Positions 22,884-35,300 of a stretch of DNA of 64,000 nucleotides are shown one piece after another. Under the pieces are notes generated by a model, which saw nothing but the letters and a program-made list of their open reading frames with translations, searched no databases and had not been told where the DNA came from. A program made the translations under genes and the position numbers. The DNA is taken from NCBI GenBank assembly GCA_031769625.1, contig JAUIMM010002007.1:186001-250000 (forward strand). The letters run 5' to 3'. This DNA is from Taudactylus pleione (Eukaryota > Chordata > Amphibia > Anura > Myobatrachidae). The stretch's first letter is position 1, and the number at the start of each line of letters is the position of its first letter.

Positions 22884-23052
22884 GGTGCTGAAAGGCAGCA
22901 GCACCACAGCAAATCCTCAGCACCACAAACAGCAGGATCAGCAGCGATATCTTCCCCAGGAGGAATCAGCCTGCCTGGGGAAGCCCTCTCCCTGTCTCAG
23001 CAGCTCACCACCTCCTCCTAGGACACTCCTCTCCCAAATGGTATGCTACAGA
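22884..23052 (-). other. 5' leader of LINE copy 1
   Basis: 169 bp between the 5' junction and the ORF1 ATG. The plus strand has CAGCAG/CACCAC-like and CTCCTCC stretches. The LINE presumably carries its internal promoter here and in the adjoining CpG-rich start of ORF1, but I see no diagnostic element. The outermost bases (plus strand TATGCTACAGAGACAGAAG, junction included) resemble the satellite target variant TTTGCTACGGTGACAGAAG. Confidence 0.7.
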
Positions 23053-23059
23053 GACAGAA
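23053..23059. other. Target-site duplication, right copy (5' side of LINE copy 1)
   Basis: GACAGAA resumes the satellite (GTTGATGTTGGTGCTTAA follows) directly after the LINE 5' end. It matches 15902-15908. The next monomer bases carry one change (GTTGATG instead of GTTGATT) relative to the uninterrupted paralogue at 10107. Confidence 0.85.
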
Positions 23060-24329
23060 GTTGATGTTGGTGCTTAATTTTGACACAGAACCCTCCAGAA
23101 AGATATTTACCCATATGAAAAATTCTGTAAGCTCTGGACCTTAAAAATTGGCCAAAATTTTTTTTCTTCAAAAATCCCCAAATTCTCCTTAAAACTTTCA
23201 GTAAACATTAAAAAAGATTTGCTGCGGTGACAGAAGTTGATTTTGGTGCTTTATTTTGACACAGAACCCTCCAGAAAGATATTTACCCGTATGAAAAATT
23301 CTGTAAGCCCCGGACCTTAAAAATCGGCCAAAATTTTTTTCTTCAAAAATCCCCAAATTCTGCTGAAAACTTTCAGAAAACCTTAAAAAAGATTTGCTGC
23401 GGTGACAGAAGTTGATTTTGGTGCTTAATTTTGACATAGAACCATCCAGAAAGATATTTACCCATATGAAAAATTCTGTAAGCCCTGGACCTTAAAAATC
23501 GGCCAAAATTTTTTTTCTTCAAAAATCCCCAAATTCTGCTGAAAACTTTCAATAAACCTTAAAAAAGATTTGCTGCGGTGACAGAAGTTGATTTTGGTGC
23601 TTAATTTTGACACAGAACCCTCCAGAAAGATATTTACCCGTATGAAAAATTCTGTAAGCTCCGGACCTTAAAAATCGGCCAAAAAATTTTTTCTTCAAAA
23701 ATCCCCAAATTCTGCTGAAAACTTTCAATAAACCTTAAAAAAGATTTGGTGCGGTGACAGAAGTTGATTTTGGTGCTTAATTTTGACACTGAACTCTCAA
23801 GAAAGAATTTACCCATATGAAAAATTCTGTAAGCCCTGGACCTTAAAAATCAGCCAAAAAATGTTTTCTTCAAAAATCCCCAAATTCTGCTTAAAACTTT
23901 CAGTAAACCTTAAAAAAGATTTGCTGCGGTGACAGAAGTTGATTTTGGTGCTTAATTTTGACACAGAACCCTCCAGAAAGATATTTACCCGTATGAAAAA
24001 TTCTGTAAGCCCCGGACATTAAAAATTGGCCAAGAATGTTTTTCTTCAAATATCCCCAAATTCTGCTTAAAACTTTCAGTAAACTTTAAAAAAGATTTGC
24101 TGCGGTGACAAAAGTTGATTTTGGTGCTTAATTTTGACACTGAACCCTCCAGAAAGATATTTACCAGTATGAAAAAATCTGTAAGCCCCGGACCTTAAAA
24201 ATCGGCCAAAAATCTTTTTCTTCAAAAATCCCCAAATTCTGCTTAAAACTTTCAGTAAACCTTAAAAAAGATTTGGTGCGGTGACAGAAGTTGATTTTGG
24301 TGCTTAATTTTGACACAGAACTCTCAAGA

Positions 24330-27300
24330 AAGAATTTACCTGTATGAAAAATTCTGTAAGCCCCGGACCTTAAAAATCGGCCAAAAATTTTTTTCTTCAA
24401 AAATCCCCAAATTCTGCTTAAAACTTTCAGTAAACCTTAAAAAAGATTTGCTGCAGTGACAGAAGTTGATTTTGGTGCTTAATTTTGACACAGAACCCTC
24501 CAGAAAGATATTTACCTGTATGAAAAATTCTGTAAGCCCCGGACCTTAAAAATCGGCCAAAAATTTTCTTCTTCAAAAATCCCCAAATTCTGCTGAAAAC
24601 TTTTAGAAAACCTTAAAAAAGATTTGCTGCGGTGACAGAAGTTGATTTTGGTGCTTAATATTGACACAGAACCCTCCAGAAAGATATTTACCCGTATGAA
24701 AAATTCTGTAAGCCCCAGACCTTAAAAAATCGGGCAAAAATTTGTTTCTTCAAAAATCCCCAAATTCTCCTTAAAACTTTCAGTAAACATTAAAAAAGAT
24801 TTGATGCGGTGACAAAAGTTGATTTTGGTGCTTTATTTTGACACAGAACCCTCCAGAAAGATATTTACCCATATGAAAAATTCTGTAAGCTCCGGACCTT
24901 AAAAATCGGCCAAAATTTTTTTCCTTCAAAAATCCCCAAATTCTCCTTAAAACTTTCAGTAAACCTTAACAAAGATTTGCTGCGGTGACAGAAGTTGATT
25001 TTGGTGCTTTATTTTGACACAGAACCCTCCAGAAAGATATTTACCCGTATGAAAAATTCTGTAAGCCCCGGACCTTAAAAATCGGCCAAAAATCTTTTTC
25101 TTCAAAAATCCCCAAATTCTGCTTAAAACTTTCAGAAAACCTTAAAAAAGATTTGCTGCGGTGACAGAAGTTGATTTTGGTGCTTAATTTTGACATAGAA
25201 CCATCCAGAAAGATATTTACCCATATGAAAAATTCTGTAAGCCCTGGCCCTTAAAAATCGGACAAAAATTTTTCTCTTCAAAAATCCCCAAATTCTGCTT
25301 AAAACTTTCAGTAAACCTTAAAAAAGATTTCCTACGGTGACAGAAGTTGATTTTGGTGCTTAATTTTGACACAGAACCCTCCAGAAAGATATTTACCCGT
25401 ATGAAAAATTCTGTAAGCTCCGGACCTTAAAAATCGGCCAAAAAATTTTTTCTTCAAAAATCCCCAAATTTTGCTGAAAACTTTCAATAAACCTTAAAAA
25501 AGATTTGGTGCGGTGACAGAAGTTGATTTTGGTGCTTAATTTTGACACTGAACTCTCAAGAAAGAATTTACCCATATGAAAAATTCTGTAAGCCCTGGAC
25601 CTTAAAAATCAGCCAAAAAATGTTTTCTTCAAAAATCCCCAAATTCTGCTTAAAACTTTCAGTAAACCTTAAAAAAGATTTGCTGCGTTGACAGAAGTTG
25701 ATTTTGGTGCTTAATTCTGACACAGAACCCTCCAGAAAGATATTTACCCGTATGAAAAATTCTGTAAGCCCCGCCCCTTAAAAATCGGCCAAAAATTTTT
25801 TTCTTCAAAAATCCCCAAATTCTGCTAAAAACTTTCAGTAAACCTTAAAAAAGATTTGGTGCGGTGACAGAAGTTGATTTTGGTGCTTAATTTTGACACA
25901 GAACTCTCAAGAAAGAATTTACCCGTATGAAAAATTCTGTAAGCCCCGCCCCTTAAAAATCGGCGAAAAATTTTTTTCTTCAAAAATCCCCAAATTCTGC
26001 TTAAAACTTTCAGTAAACCTTAAAAAAGATTTGCTGCGGTGACAGAAGTTGATTTTGGTGCTTAATTTTGACACAGAACTCTCAAGAAAGAATTTACCTG
26101 TATGAAAAATTCTGTAAGCCCCGGACCTTAAAAATCGGCCAAAAATTTTTTTCTTCAAAAATCCCCAAATTCTGCTTAAAACTTTCAGTAAACCTTAAAA
26201 AAGATTTGCTGCGGTGACAGAAGTTGATTTTGGTGCTTAATTCTGACACAGAACCCTCCAGAAAGATATTTACCCGTATGAAAAATTCTGTAAGCCCCAG
26301 ACCTTAAAAATCGACCAAAAATTTTTTTCTTCAAAAATCCCCAAATTCTGCTTAAAACTTTCAGTAAACCTTAAAAAAGATTTGCTGCCATGACAGAAGT
26401 TGATTTTGGTGCTTAATTTTGACACAGAACCCTCCAGAAAGAATTTACCTGTATGAAAAATTCTGTAAGCCCCGGACCTTAAAAATCGGCCAAAAATTTT
26501 TTTCTTCAAAAATCCCCAAATTCTGCTTAAAACTTTCAGTAAACCTTAAAAAAGATTTGCTGCGGTGACAGAAGTTGATTTTGGTGCTTAATTTTGACAC
26601 AGAACCCTCCAGAAAGATATTTACCTGTATGAAAAATTCTGTAAGTCCCGGACCTTAAAAATCGGCCAAAAATTTTCTTCTTCAAAAATCCCCAAATTCT
26701 GCTGAAAACTTTCAGAAAACCTTAAAAAAGATTTGCTGCGGTGACAGAAGTTGATTTTGGTGCTTAATATTGACACAGAACCCTCCAGAAAGATATTTAC
26801 CCGTATGAAAAATTCTGTAAGCCCCAGACCTTAAAAAATCGGGCAAAAATTTTTTTCTTCAAAAATCCCCAAATTCTCCTTAAAACTTTCAGTAAACATT
26901 AAAAAAGATTTGATGCGGTGACAAAAGTTGATTTTGGTGCTTTATTTTGACACAGAACCCTCCAGAAAGATATTTACCCATATGAAAAATTCTGTAAGCT
27001 CCGGACCTTAAAAATCGGCCAAAATTTTTTTCCTTCAAAAATCCCCAAATTCTCCTTAAAACTTTCAGTAAACCTTAACAAAGATTTGCTGCGGTGACAG
27101 AAGTTGATTTTGGTGCTTTATTTTGACACAGAACCCTCCAGAAAGATATTTACCCGTATGAAAAATTCTGTAAGCCCCGGACCTTAAAAATCGGCCAAAA
27201 ATCTTTTTCTTCAAAAATCCCCAAATTCTGCTTAAAACTTTCAGAAAACCTTAAAAAAGATTTGCTGCGGTGACAGAAGTTGATTTTGGTGCTTAATTTT

Positions 27301-27822
27301 GACATAGAACCATCCAGAAAGATATTTACCCATATGAAAAATTCTGTAAGCCCTGGACCTTAAAAATCGGACAAAAATTTTTCTCTTCAAAAATCCCCAA
27401 ATTCTGCTTAAAACTTTCAGTAAACCTTAAAAAAGATTTGCTACGGTGACAGAAGTTGATTTTGGTGCTTAATTTTGACACAGAACCCTCCAGAAAGATA
27501 TTTACCCGTATGAAAAATTCTGAAAGCTCCGGACCTTAAAAATCGGCCAAAAAATTTTTTCTTCAAAAATCCCCAAATTCTGCTGAAAACTTTCAATAAA
27601 CCTTAAAAAAGATTTGGTGCGGTGACAGAATTTGATTTTGGTGCTTAATTTTGACACTGAACTCTCAAGAAAGAATTTACCCATATGAAAAATTCTGTAA
27701 GCCCTGGACCTTAAAAATCAGCCAAAAAATGTTTTCTTCAAAAATCCCCAAATTCTGCTTAAAACTTTCAGTAAACCTTAAAAAAGATTTGCTGCGTTGA
27801 CAGAAGTTGATTTTGGTGCTTA
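24330..27822. repeat. Higher-order repeat, 2109-bp unit (12 monomers)
   Basis: Monomers near 24532, 24711 and 25393 recur near 26641, 26820 and 27502, each 2109 bp later, giving about 1.65 copies. Shared private variants include the TTTTCTTCTTC tract, the AAAAAATCGGGC extra A and AACCTTAACAAAG. Edges are by eye. Confidence 0.85.
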
Positions 27823-29359
27823 ATTTTGACACAGAACCCTCCAGAAAGATATTTACCCATATGAAAAATTCTGTAAGCCCCAGACCTTAAAAATCGGGCA
27901 AAAATTTTTTTCTTCAAAAATCCCCAAATTCTGCTTAAAACTTTCAGTAAACATTAAAAAAGATTTGATGCGGTGACAAAAGTTGATTTTGGTGCTTTAT
28001 TTTGACACAGAACCCTCCAGAAAGATATTTACCCATATGAAAAATTCTGTAAGCTCTGGACCTTAAAAATTGGCCAAAATTTTTTTTCTTCAAAAATCCC
28101 CAAATTCTCCTTAAAACTTTCAGTAAACATTAAAAAAGATTTGCTGCGGTGACAGAAGTTGATTTTGGTGCTTTATTTTGACACAGAACCCTCCAGAAAG
28201 ATATTTACCCGTATGAAAAATTCTGTAAGCCCCGGACCTTAAAAATCGGCCAAAATTTTTTTCTTCAAAAATCCCCAAATTCTGCTGAAAACTTTCAGAA
28301 AACCTTAAAAAAGATTTGCTGCGGTGACAGAAGTTGATTTTGGTGCTTAATTTTGACATAGAACCATCCAGAAAGATATTTACCCATATGAAAAATTCTG
28401 TAAGCCCTGGACCTTAAAAATCGGCCAAAATTTTTTTTCTTCAAAAATCCCCAAATTCTGCTGAAAACTTTCAATAAACCTTAAAAAAGATTTGCTGCGG
28501 TGACAGAAGTTGATTTTGGTGCTTAATTTTGACACAGAACCCTCCAGAAAGATATTTACCCGTATGAAAAATTCTGTAAGCTCCGGACCTTAAAAATCGG
28601 CCAAAAATTTTTTTCTTCAAAAATCCCCAAATTCTGCTGAAAACTTTCAATAAACCTTAAAAAAGATTTGGTGCGGTGACAGAAGTTGATTTTGGTGCTT
28701 AATTTTGACACTGAACTCTCAAGAAAGAATTTACCCGTATGAAAAATTCTGTAAGCCCTGGACCTTAAAAATCAGCCAAAAAATGTTTTCTTCAAAAATC
28801 CCCAAATTCTGCTTAAAACTTTCAGTAAACCTTAAAAAAGATTTGCTGCGGTGACAGAAGTTGATTTTGGTGCTTAATTTTGACACAGAACCCTCCAGAA
28901 AGATATTTATCCGTATGAAAAATTCTGTAAGCCCCGGACCTTAAAAATTGGCCAAAAATGTTTTTCTTCAAATATCCCCAAATTCTGCTTAAAACTTTCA
29001 GTAAACTTTAAAAAAGATTTGCTGCGGTGACAAAAGTTGATTTTGGTGCTTAATTTTGACACTGAACCCTCCAGAAAGATATTTACCAGTATGAAAAAAT
29101 CTGTAAGCCCCGGACCTTAAAAATCGGCCAAAAATCTTTTTCTTCAAAAATCCCCAAATTCTGCTTAAAACTTTCAGTAAACCTTAAAAAAGATTTGGTG
29201 CAGTGACAGAAGTTGATTTTGGTGCTTAATTTTGACACAGAACTCTCAAGAATGAATTTACCCGTATGAAAAATTCTGTAAGCCCCGGACCTTAAAAATC
29301 GGCCAAAAATTTTTTTCTTCAAAAATCCCCAAATTCTGCTTAAAACTTTCAGTAAACCT

Positions 29360-32300
29360 TAAAAAAGATTTGCTGCGGTGACAAAAGTTGATTTTGGTGC
29401 TTAATTTTGACACTGAACCCTCCAGAAAGATATTTACCAGTATGAAAAAATCTGTAAGCCCCGGACCTTAAAAATCGGCCAAAAATCTTTTTCTTCAAAA
29501 ATCCCCAAATTCTGCTTAAAACTTTCAGTAAACCTTAAAAAAGATTTGGTGCGGTGACAGAAGTTGATTTTGGTGCTTAATTTTGACACAGAACTCTCAA
29601 GAAAGAATTTACCCATATGAAAAATTCTGTAAGCCCCGGACTTTAAAAATCGGCCAAAAAATTTTTTCTTCAAAAATCCCCAAATTCTGCTAAAAACTTT
29701 CAGTAAACCTTAAATAAGATTTGGTGCGGTGACAGAAGTTGATTTTGGTGCTTAATTTTGACACAGAACTCTCAAGAAAGAATTTACCCGTATGAAAAAT
29801 TCTGTAAGCCCCGCCCCTTAAAAATCGGCCAAAAATTTTTTTCTTCAAAAATCCCCAAATTCTGCTTAAAACTTTCAGTAAACCTTAAAAAAGATTTGCT
29901 GCGGTGACAAAAGTTGATTTTGGTGCTTAATTTTGACACTGAACCCTCCAGAAAGATATTTACCAGTATGAAAAAATCTGTAAGCCCCGGACCTTAAAAA
30001 TCGGCCAAAAATCTTTTTCTTCAAAAATCCCCAAATTCTGCTTAAAACTTTCAGTAAACCTTAAAAAAGATTTGGTGCGGTGACAGAAGTTGATTTTGGT
30101 GCTTAATTTTGACACAGAACTCTCAAGAAAGAATTTACCCGTATGAAAAATTCTGTAAGCCCCGGACCTTAAAAATCGGCCAAAAATTTTTTTCTTCAAA
30201 AATCCCCAAATTCTGCTAAAAACTTTCAGTAAACCTTAAAAAAGATTTGGTGCGGTGACAGAAGTTGATTTTGGTGCTTAATTTTGACACAGAACTCTCA
30301 AGAAAGAATTTACCCGTATGAAAAATTCTGTAAGCCCCGGACCTTAAAAATCGGGCAAAAAAATTTTTCTTCAAAAATCCCCAAATTCTGCTTAAAAATT
30401 TCAGTAAACCTTAAAAAAGATTTGCTGCAGTGACAGAAGTTGATTTTGGTGCTTAATTCTGTCACAGAACCCTCCAGAAAGATATTTACCCATATGAAAT
30501 ATTCTGTAAGCCCCAGACCTTAAAAATCGGCCAAAAATTTTTTTCTTCAAAAATCCCCAAATTCTGCTTAAAACTTTCAGTAAACCTTAAAAAAGATTTG
30601 CTGCCATGACAGAAGTGGATTTTGGTGCTTAATTTTGACACAGAACCCTCCAGAAAGATATTTACCCATATGAAAAATTCTGTAAGCCCCGGACCTTAAA
30701 AATCGGCCAAAAATTTTTTTCTTAAAAAATCCCCAAAATCTGCTTAAAACTTTCAGTAAACATTAAAAAAGATTTGGTGCGGTGACAGAAGTTGATTTTG
30801 GTGCTTAATTTTGACACAGAACCCTCCAGAAAGATATTTACCCGTATGAAAAATTCTGTAAGCCCCGAACCTTAAAAATCGGCCAAAAATTTTTCTCTTC
30901 AAAAATCCCCAAATTCTGCTTAAAACTTTCAGTAAACCTTAAAAAAGATTTGCTGCGGTGACAGAAGTTGATTTTGGTGCTTTATTTTGACACAGAACCC
31001 TCCAGAAAGATATTTACCCGTATGAAAAATTCTGTAAGCCCAGGACCTTAAAAATCGGACAAAAATTTTTCTCTTCAAAAATCCCCAAATTCTGCTTAAA
31101 ACTTTCAGTAAACCTTAAAAAAGATTTGATACGGTGACAGAAGTTGATTTTGGTGCTTAATTTGGACACAGAACCCTCCAGAAAGATATTTACCCGTATG
31201 AAAAATTCTGTAAGCTCCGGACCTTAAAAATCGGCCAAAAAATTTTTTCTTCAAAAATCCCCAAATTCTGCTGAAAACTTTCAATAAACCTTAAAAAAGA
31301 TTTGGTGCAGTGACAGAAGTTGATTTTGGTGCTTAATTTTGACACTGAACTCTCAAGAAAGAATTTACCCGTATGAAAAATTCTGTAAGCCCTGGACCTT
31401 AAAAATCAGCCTAAAAATGTTTTCTTCAAAAATCCCCAAATTCTGCTTAAAACTTTCAGTAAACCTTAAATAAGATTTGCTGCAGTGACAAAAGTTGATT
31501 TTGGTGCTTAATTTTGACACAGAACCCTCCAGAAAGATATTTACCCGTATGAAAAATTTTGTAAGCCCCGGACCTTAAAAATCGGCCATAATTTTTTTTC
31601 TTGAAAAATCCCCAAATTCTGCTTAAAACTTTCAGTAAACCTTAAAAAAGATTTGCAGCGGTGACAGAAGTTGATTTTGGTGCTTAATTTTGACACAGAA
31701 CCCTCCAGAAAGATATTTACCCGTATGAAAAATTCTGTAAGCTCCGGACCTTAAAAATCGGGCAAAAATTTTTTTCTTCAAAAATCCCCAAATTCTGCTG
31801 AAAACTTTCAATAAACCTTAAAAAAGACTTGGTGCGGTGACAGAAGTTGATTTTGGTGCTTAATTTTGACACTGAACTCTCAAGAAAGAATTTACCCGTA
31901 TGAAAAATTCTGTAAGCCCAGGACCTTAAAAATCGGCCAAAATTTTTTTTCTTCAAAAATCCCCAAATTCTGCTTAAAACTTTCAGTAAACCTTAAAAAA
32001 AATTTGCTGCGGTGACAGAAGTTGATTTTGGTGCTTAATTTTGACACAGAACCCTCCAGAAAGATATTTACCCGTATGAAAAATTCTGTAAGCCCCAGAC
32101 CTTAAAAATCAGGCAAAATTTTTTTTCTTCAAAAATCCCCAAATTCTGCTTAAAACTTTCAGTAAACATTAAAAAAGATTTGATGCGGTGACAAAAGTTG
32201 ATTTTGGTGCTTTATTTTGACACAGAACCCTCCAGAAAGATATTTACCCATATGAAAAATTCTGTAAGCTCCGGACCTTAAAAATCGGTCAAAATTTTTT

Positions 32301-35300
32301 TTCTTCAAAAATCCCCAAATTCTCCTTTAAATTTTCAGTAAACCTTAAAAAAGATTTGCTGCGGTGACAGAAGTTGATTTTGGTGGTTAATTTTGACACG
32401 GAACCCTCCAGAAAGATATTTACCCGTATGAAAAATTCTGTAAGCCCCGGACCTTAAAAATCGGCCAAAAATTTTTTTCTTCAAAAATCCCCAAATTCTG
32501 CTTAAAACTTTCAGTAAACCTTAAAAAAGATTTGGTGCGGTGACAGAAGTTGATTTTGGTGCTTAATTTTGACACAGAACTCTCAAGAAAGAATTTACCC
32601 GTATGAAAAATTCTGAAAGCCCCGGACCTTAAAAATCGGGCAAAAATTTTTTTCTTCAAAAATCCCCAAATTCTGCTTAAAACTTTCAGTAAACCTTAAA
32701 AAAGATTTGGTGCGGTGACAGAAGTTGATTTTGGTGCTTAATTTTGACACAGACCTCTCAAGAAAGAATTTACCCGTATGAAAAATTCTGTAAGCCCCAG
32801 ACCTTAAAAATCGGCCAAAAATTTTTTTCTTCAAAAATCCCCAAATTCTGCTTAAAACTTTCAGTAAATCTTAAAAAAGATTTGCTGCGGTGACAGAAGT
32901 TGATTTTGGTGCTTAATTCTGACACAGAACCCTCCAGAAAGATATTTACCCTTATGAAAAATTCTGTAAGCCCCGCCCCTTAAAAATCGGCCAAAAATTT
33001 TTTTCTTCAAAAATCCCAAAATTCTGCTTAAAACTTTCAGTAAACTTTACAAAAGATTTGCTGCGGTGACAAAAGTTGATTTTGGTGCTTAATTTTGACA
33101 CTGAACCCTCCAGAAAGATATTTACCAGTATGAAAAAATCTGTAAGCCCCGGACCTTAAAAATCGGCCAAAAATCTTTTTCTTCAAAAATCCCCAAATTC
33201 TGCTTAAAACTTTCAGTAAACCTTAAAAAAGATTTGGTGCGGTGACAGAAGTTGATTTTGGTGCTTAATTTTGACACAGAACTCTCAAGAAAGAATTTAC
33301 CCATATGAAAAATTCTGTAAGCCCCGGACCTTAAAAATCGGCCAAAAAATTTTTTCTTCAAAAATCCCCAAATTCTGCTAAAAACTTTCAGTAAACCTTA
33401 AATAAGATTTGGTGCGGTGACAGAAGTTGATTTTGGTGCTTAATTTTGACACAGAACTCTCAAGAAAGAATTTACCCGTATGAAAAATTCTGTAAGCCCC
33501 GCCCCTTAAAAATCGGCCAAAAATTTTTTTCTTCAAAAATCCCCAAATTCTGCTTAAAACTTTCAGTAAACCTTAAAAAAGATTTGCTGCGGTGACAAAA
33601 GTTGATTTTGGTGCTTAATTTTGACACTGAACCCTCCAGAAAGATATTTACCAGTATGAAAAAATCTGTAAGCCCCGGACCTTAAAAATCGGCCAAAAAT
33701 CTTTTTCTTCAAAAATCCCCAAATTCTGCTTAAAACTTTCAGTAAACCTTAAAAAAGATTTGGTGCGGTGACAGAAGTTGATTTTGGTGCTTAATTTTGA
33801 CACAGAACTCTCAAGAAAGAATTTACCCGTATGAAAAATTCTGTAAGCCCCGGACCTTAAAAATCGGCCAAAAATTTTTTTCTTCAAAAATCCCCAAATT
33901 CTGCTAAAAACTTTCAGTAAACCTTAAAAAAGATTTGGTGCGGTGACAGAAGTTGATTTTGGTGCTTAATTTTGACACAGAACTCTCAAGAAAGAATTTA
34001 CCCGTATGAAAAATTCTGTAAGCCCCGGACCTTAAAAATCGGGCAAAAAAATTTTTCTTCAAAAATCCCCAAATTCTGCTTAAAAATTTCAGTAAACCTT
34101 AAAAAAGATTTGCTGCAGTGACAGAAGTTGATTTTGGTGCTTAATTCTGTCACAGAACCCTCCAGAAAGATATTTACCCATATGAAATATTCTGTAAGCC
34201 CCAGACCTTAAAAATCGGCCAAAAATTTTTTTCTTCAAAAATCCCCAAATTCTGCTTAAAACTTTCAGTAAACCTTAAAAAAGATTTGCTGCCATGACAG
34301 AAGTGGATTTTGGTGCTTAATTTTGACACAGAACCCTCCAGAAAGATATTTACCCATATGAAAAATTCTGTAAGCCCCGGACCTTAAAAATCGGCCAAAA
34401 ATTTTTTTCTTAAAAAATCCCCAAAATCTGCTTAAAACTTTCAGTAAACATTAAAAAAGATTTGGTGCGGTGACAGAAGTTGATTTTGGTGCTTAATTTT
34501 GACACAGAACCCTCCAGAAAGATATTTACCCGTATGAAAAATTCTGTAAGCCCCGAACCTTAAAAATCGGCCAAAAATTTTTCTCTTCAAAAATCCCCAA
34601 ATTCTGCTTAAAACTTTCAGTAAACCTTAAAAAAGATTTGCTGCGGTGACAGAAGTTGATTTTGGTGCTTTATTTTGACACAGAACCCTCCAGAAAGATA
34701 TTTACCCGTATGAAAAATTCTGTAAGCCCAGGACCTTAAAAATCGGACAAAAATTTTTCTCTTCAAAAATCCCCAAATTCTGCTTAAAACTTTCAGTAAA
34801 CCTTAAAAAAGATTTGATACGGTGACAGAAGTTGATTTTGGTGCTTAATTTGGACACAGAACCCTCCAGAAAGATATTTACCCGTATGAAAAATTCTGTA
34901 AGCTCCGGACCTTAAAAATCGGCCAAAAAATTTTTTCTTCAAAAATCCCCAAATTCTGCTGAAAACTTTCAATAAACCTTAAAAAAGATTTGGTGCAGTG
35001 ACAGAAGTTGATTTTGGTGCTTAATTTTGACACTGAACTCTCAAGAAAGAATTTACCCGTATGAAAAATTCTGTAAGCCCTGGACCTTAAAAATCAGCCT
35101 AAAAATGTTTTCTTCAAAAATCCCCAAATTCTGCTTAAAACTTTCAGTAAACCTTAAATAAGATTTGCTGCAGTGACAAAAGTTGATTTTGGTGCTTAAT
35201 TTTGACACAGAACCCTCCAGAAAGATATTTACCCGTATGAAAAATTTTGTAAGCCCCGGACCTTAAAAATCGGCCATAATTTTTTTTCTTGAAAAATCCC

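Larger units (their letters stand above)
15909..23052 (-). mobile_element. Full-length Tx1/L1-like LINE, copy 1, inserted in satellite
   Basis: This is a 7144-bp non-LTR retrotransposon on the minus strand, bounded by 7-bp direct repeats of the satellite target. In sense order it has a 169-bp leader, ORF1, a 66-bp spacer, ORF2 and a 516-bp AT-rich 3' UTR. There are no LTRs or terminal inverted repeats, and no poly(A) at the 3' end, where the element stops with AAAATAAAGAAGCATA directly against satellite. Two ORFs, an APE-type endonuclease at the ORF2 N-terminus and a CCHC-bearing ORF1 fit the L1 superfamily. Placement in the Tx1 clade is inferred from the ORF1 layout (putative RRM then zinc knuckles) and from the target specificity; a reverse-transcriptase tree would settle it. 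Both ORFs are open, so it may be competent. Confidence 0.93.

Noticed and set aside
22884..22907. ORF1 starting 8 codons further upstream
   Set aside because: The upstream codon is GTG (plus strand CAC at 22905-22907). The first ATG in frame is at 22883 and is preferred for a eukaryotic gene.
21436..23064. Plus-strand open frames of 248 and 282 aa opposite ORF1
   Set aside because: They are antisense shadows of the GC-rich, low-complexity part of ORF1, with Ser/Pro/Thr-rich content and no recognisable domain.
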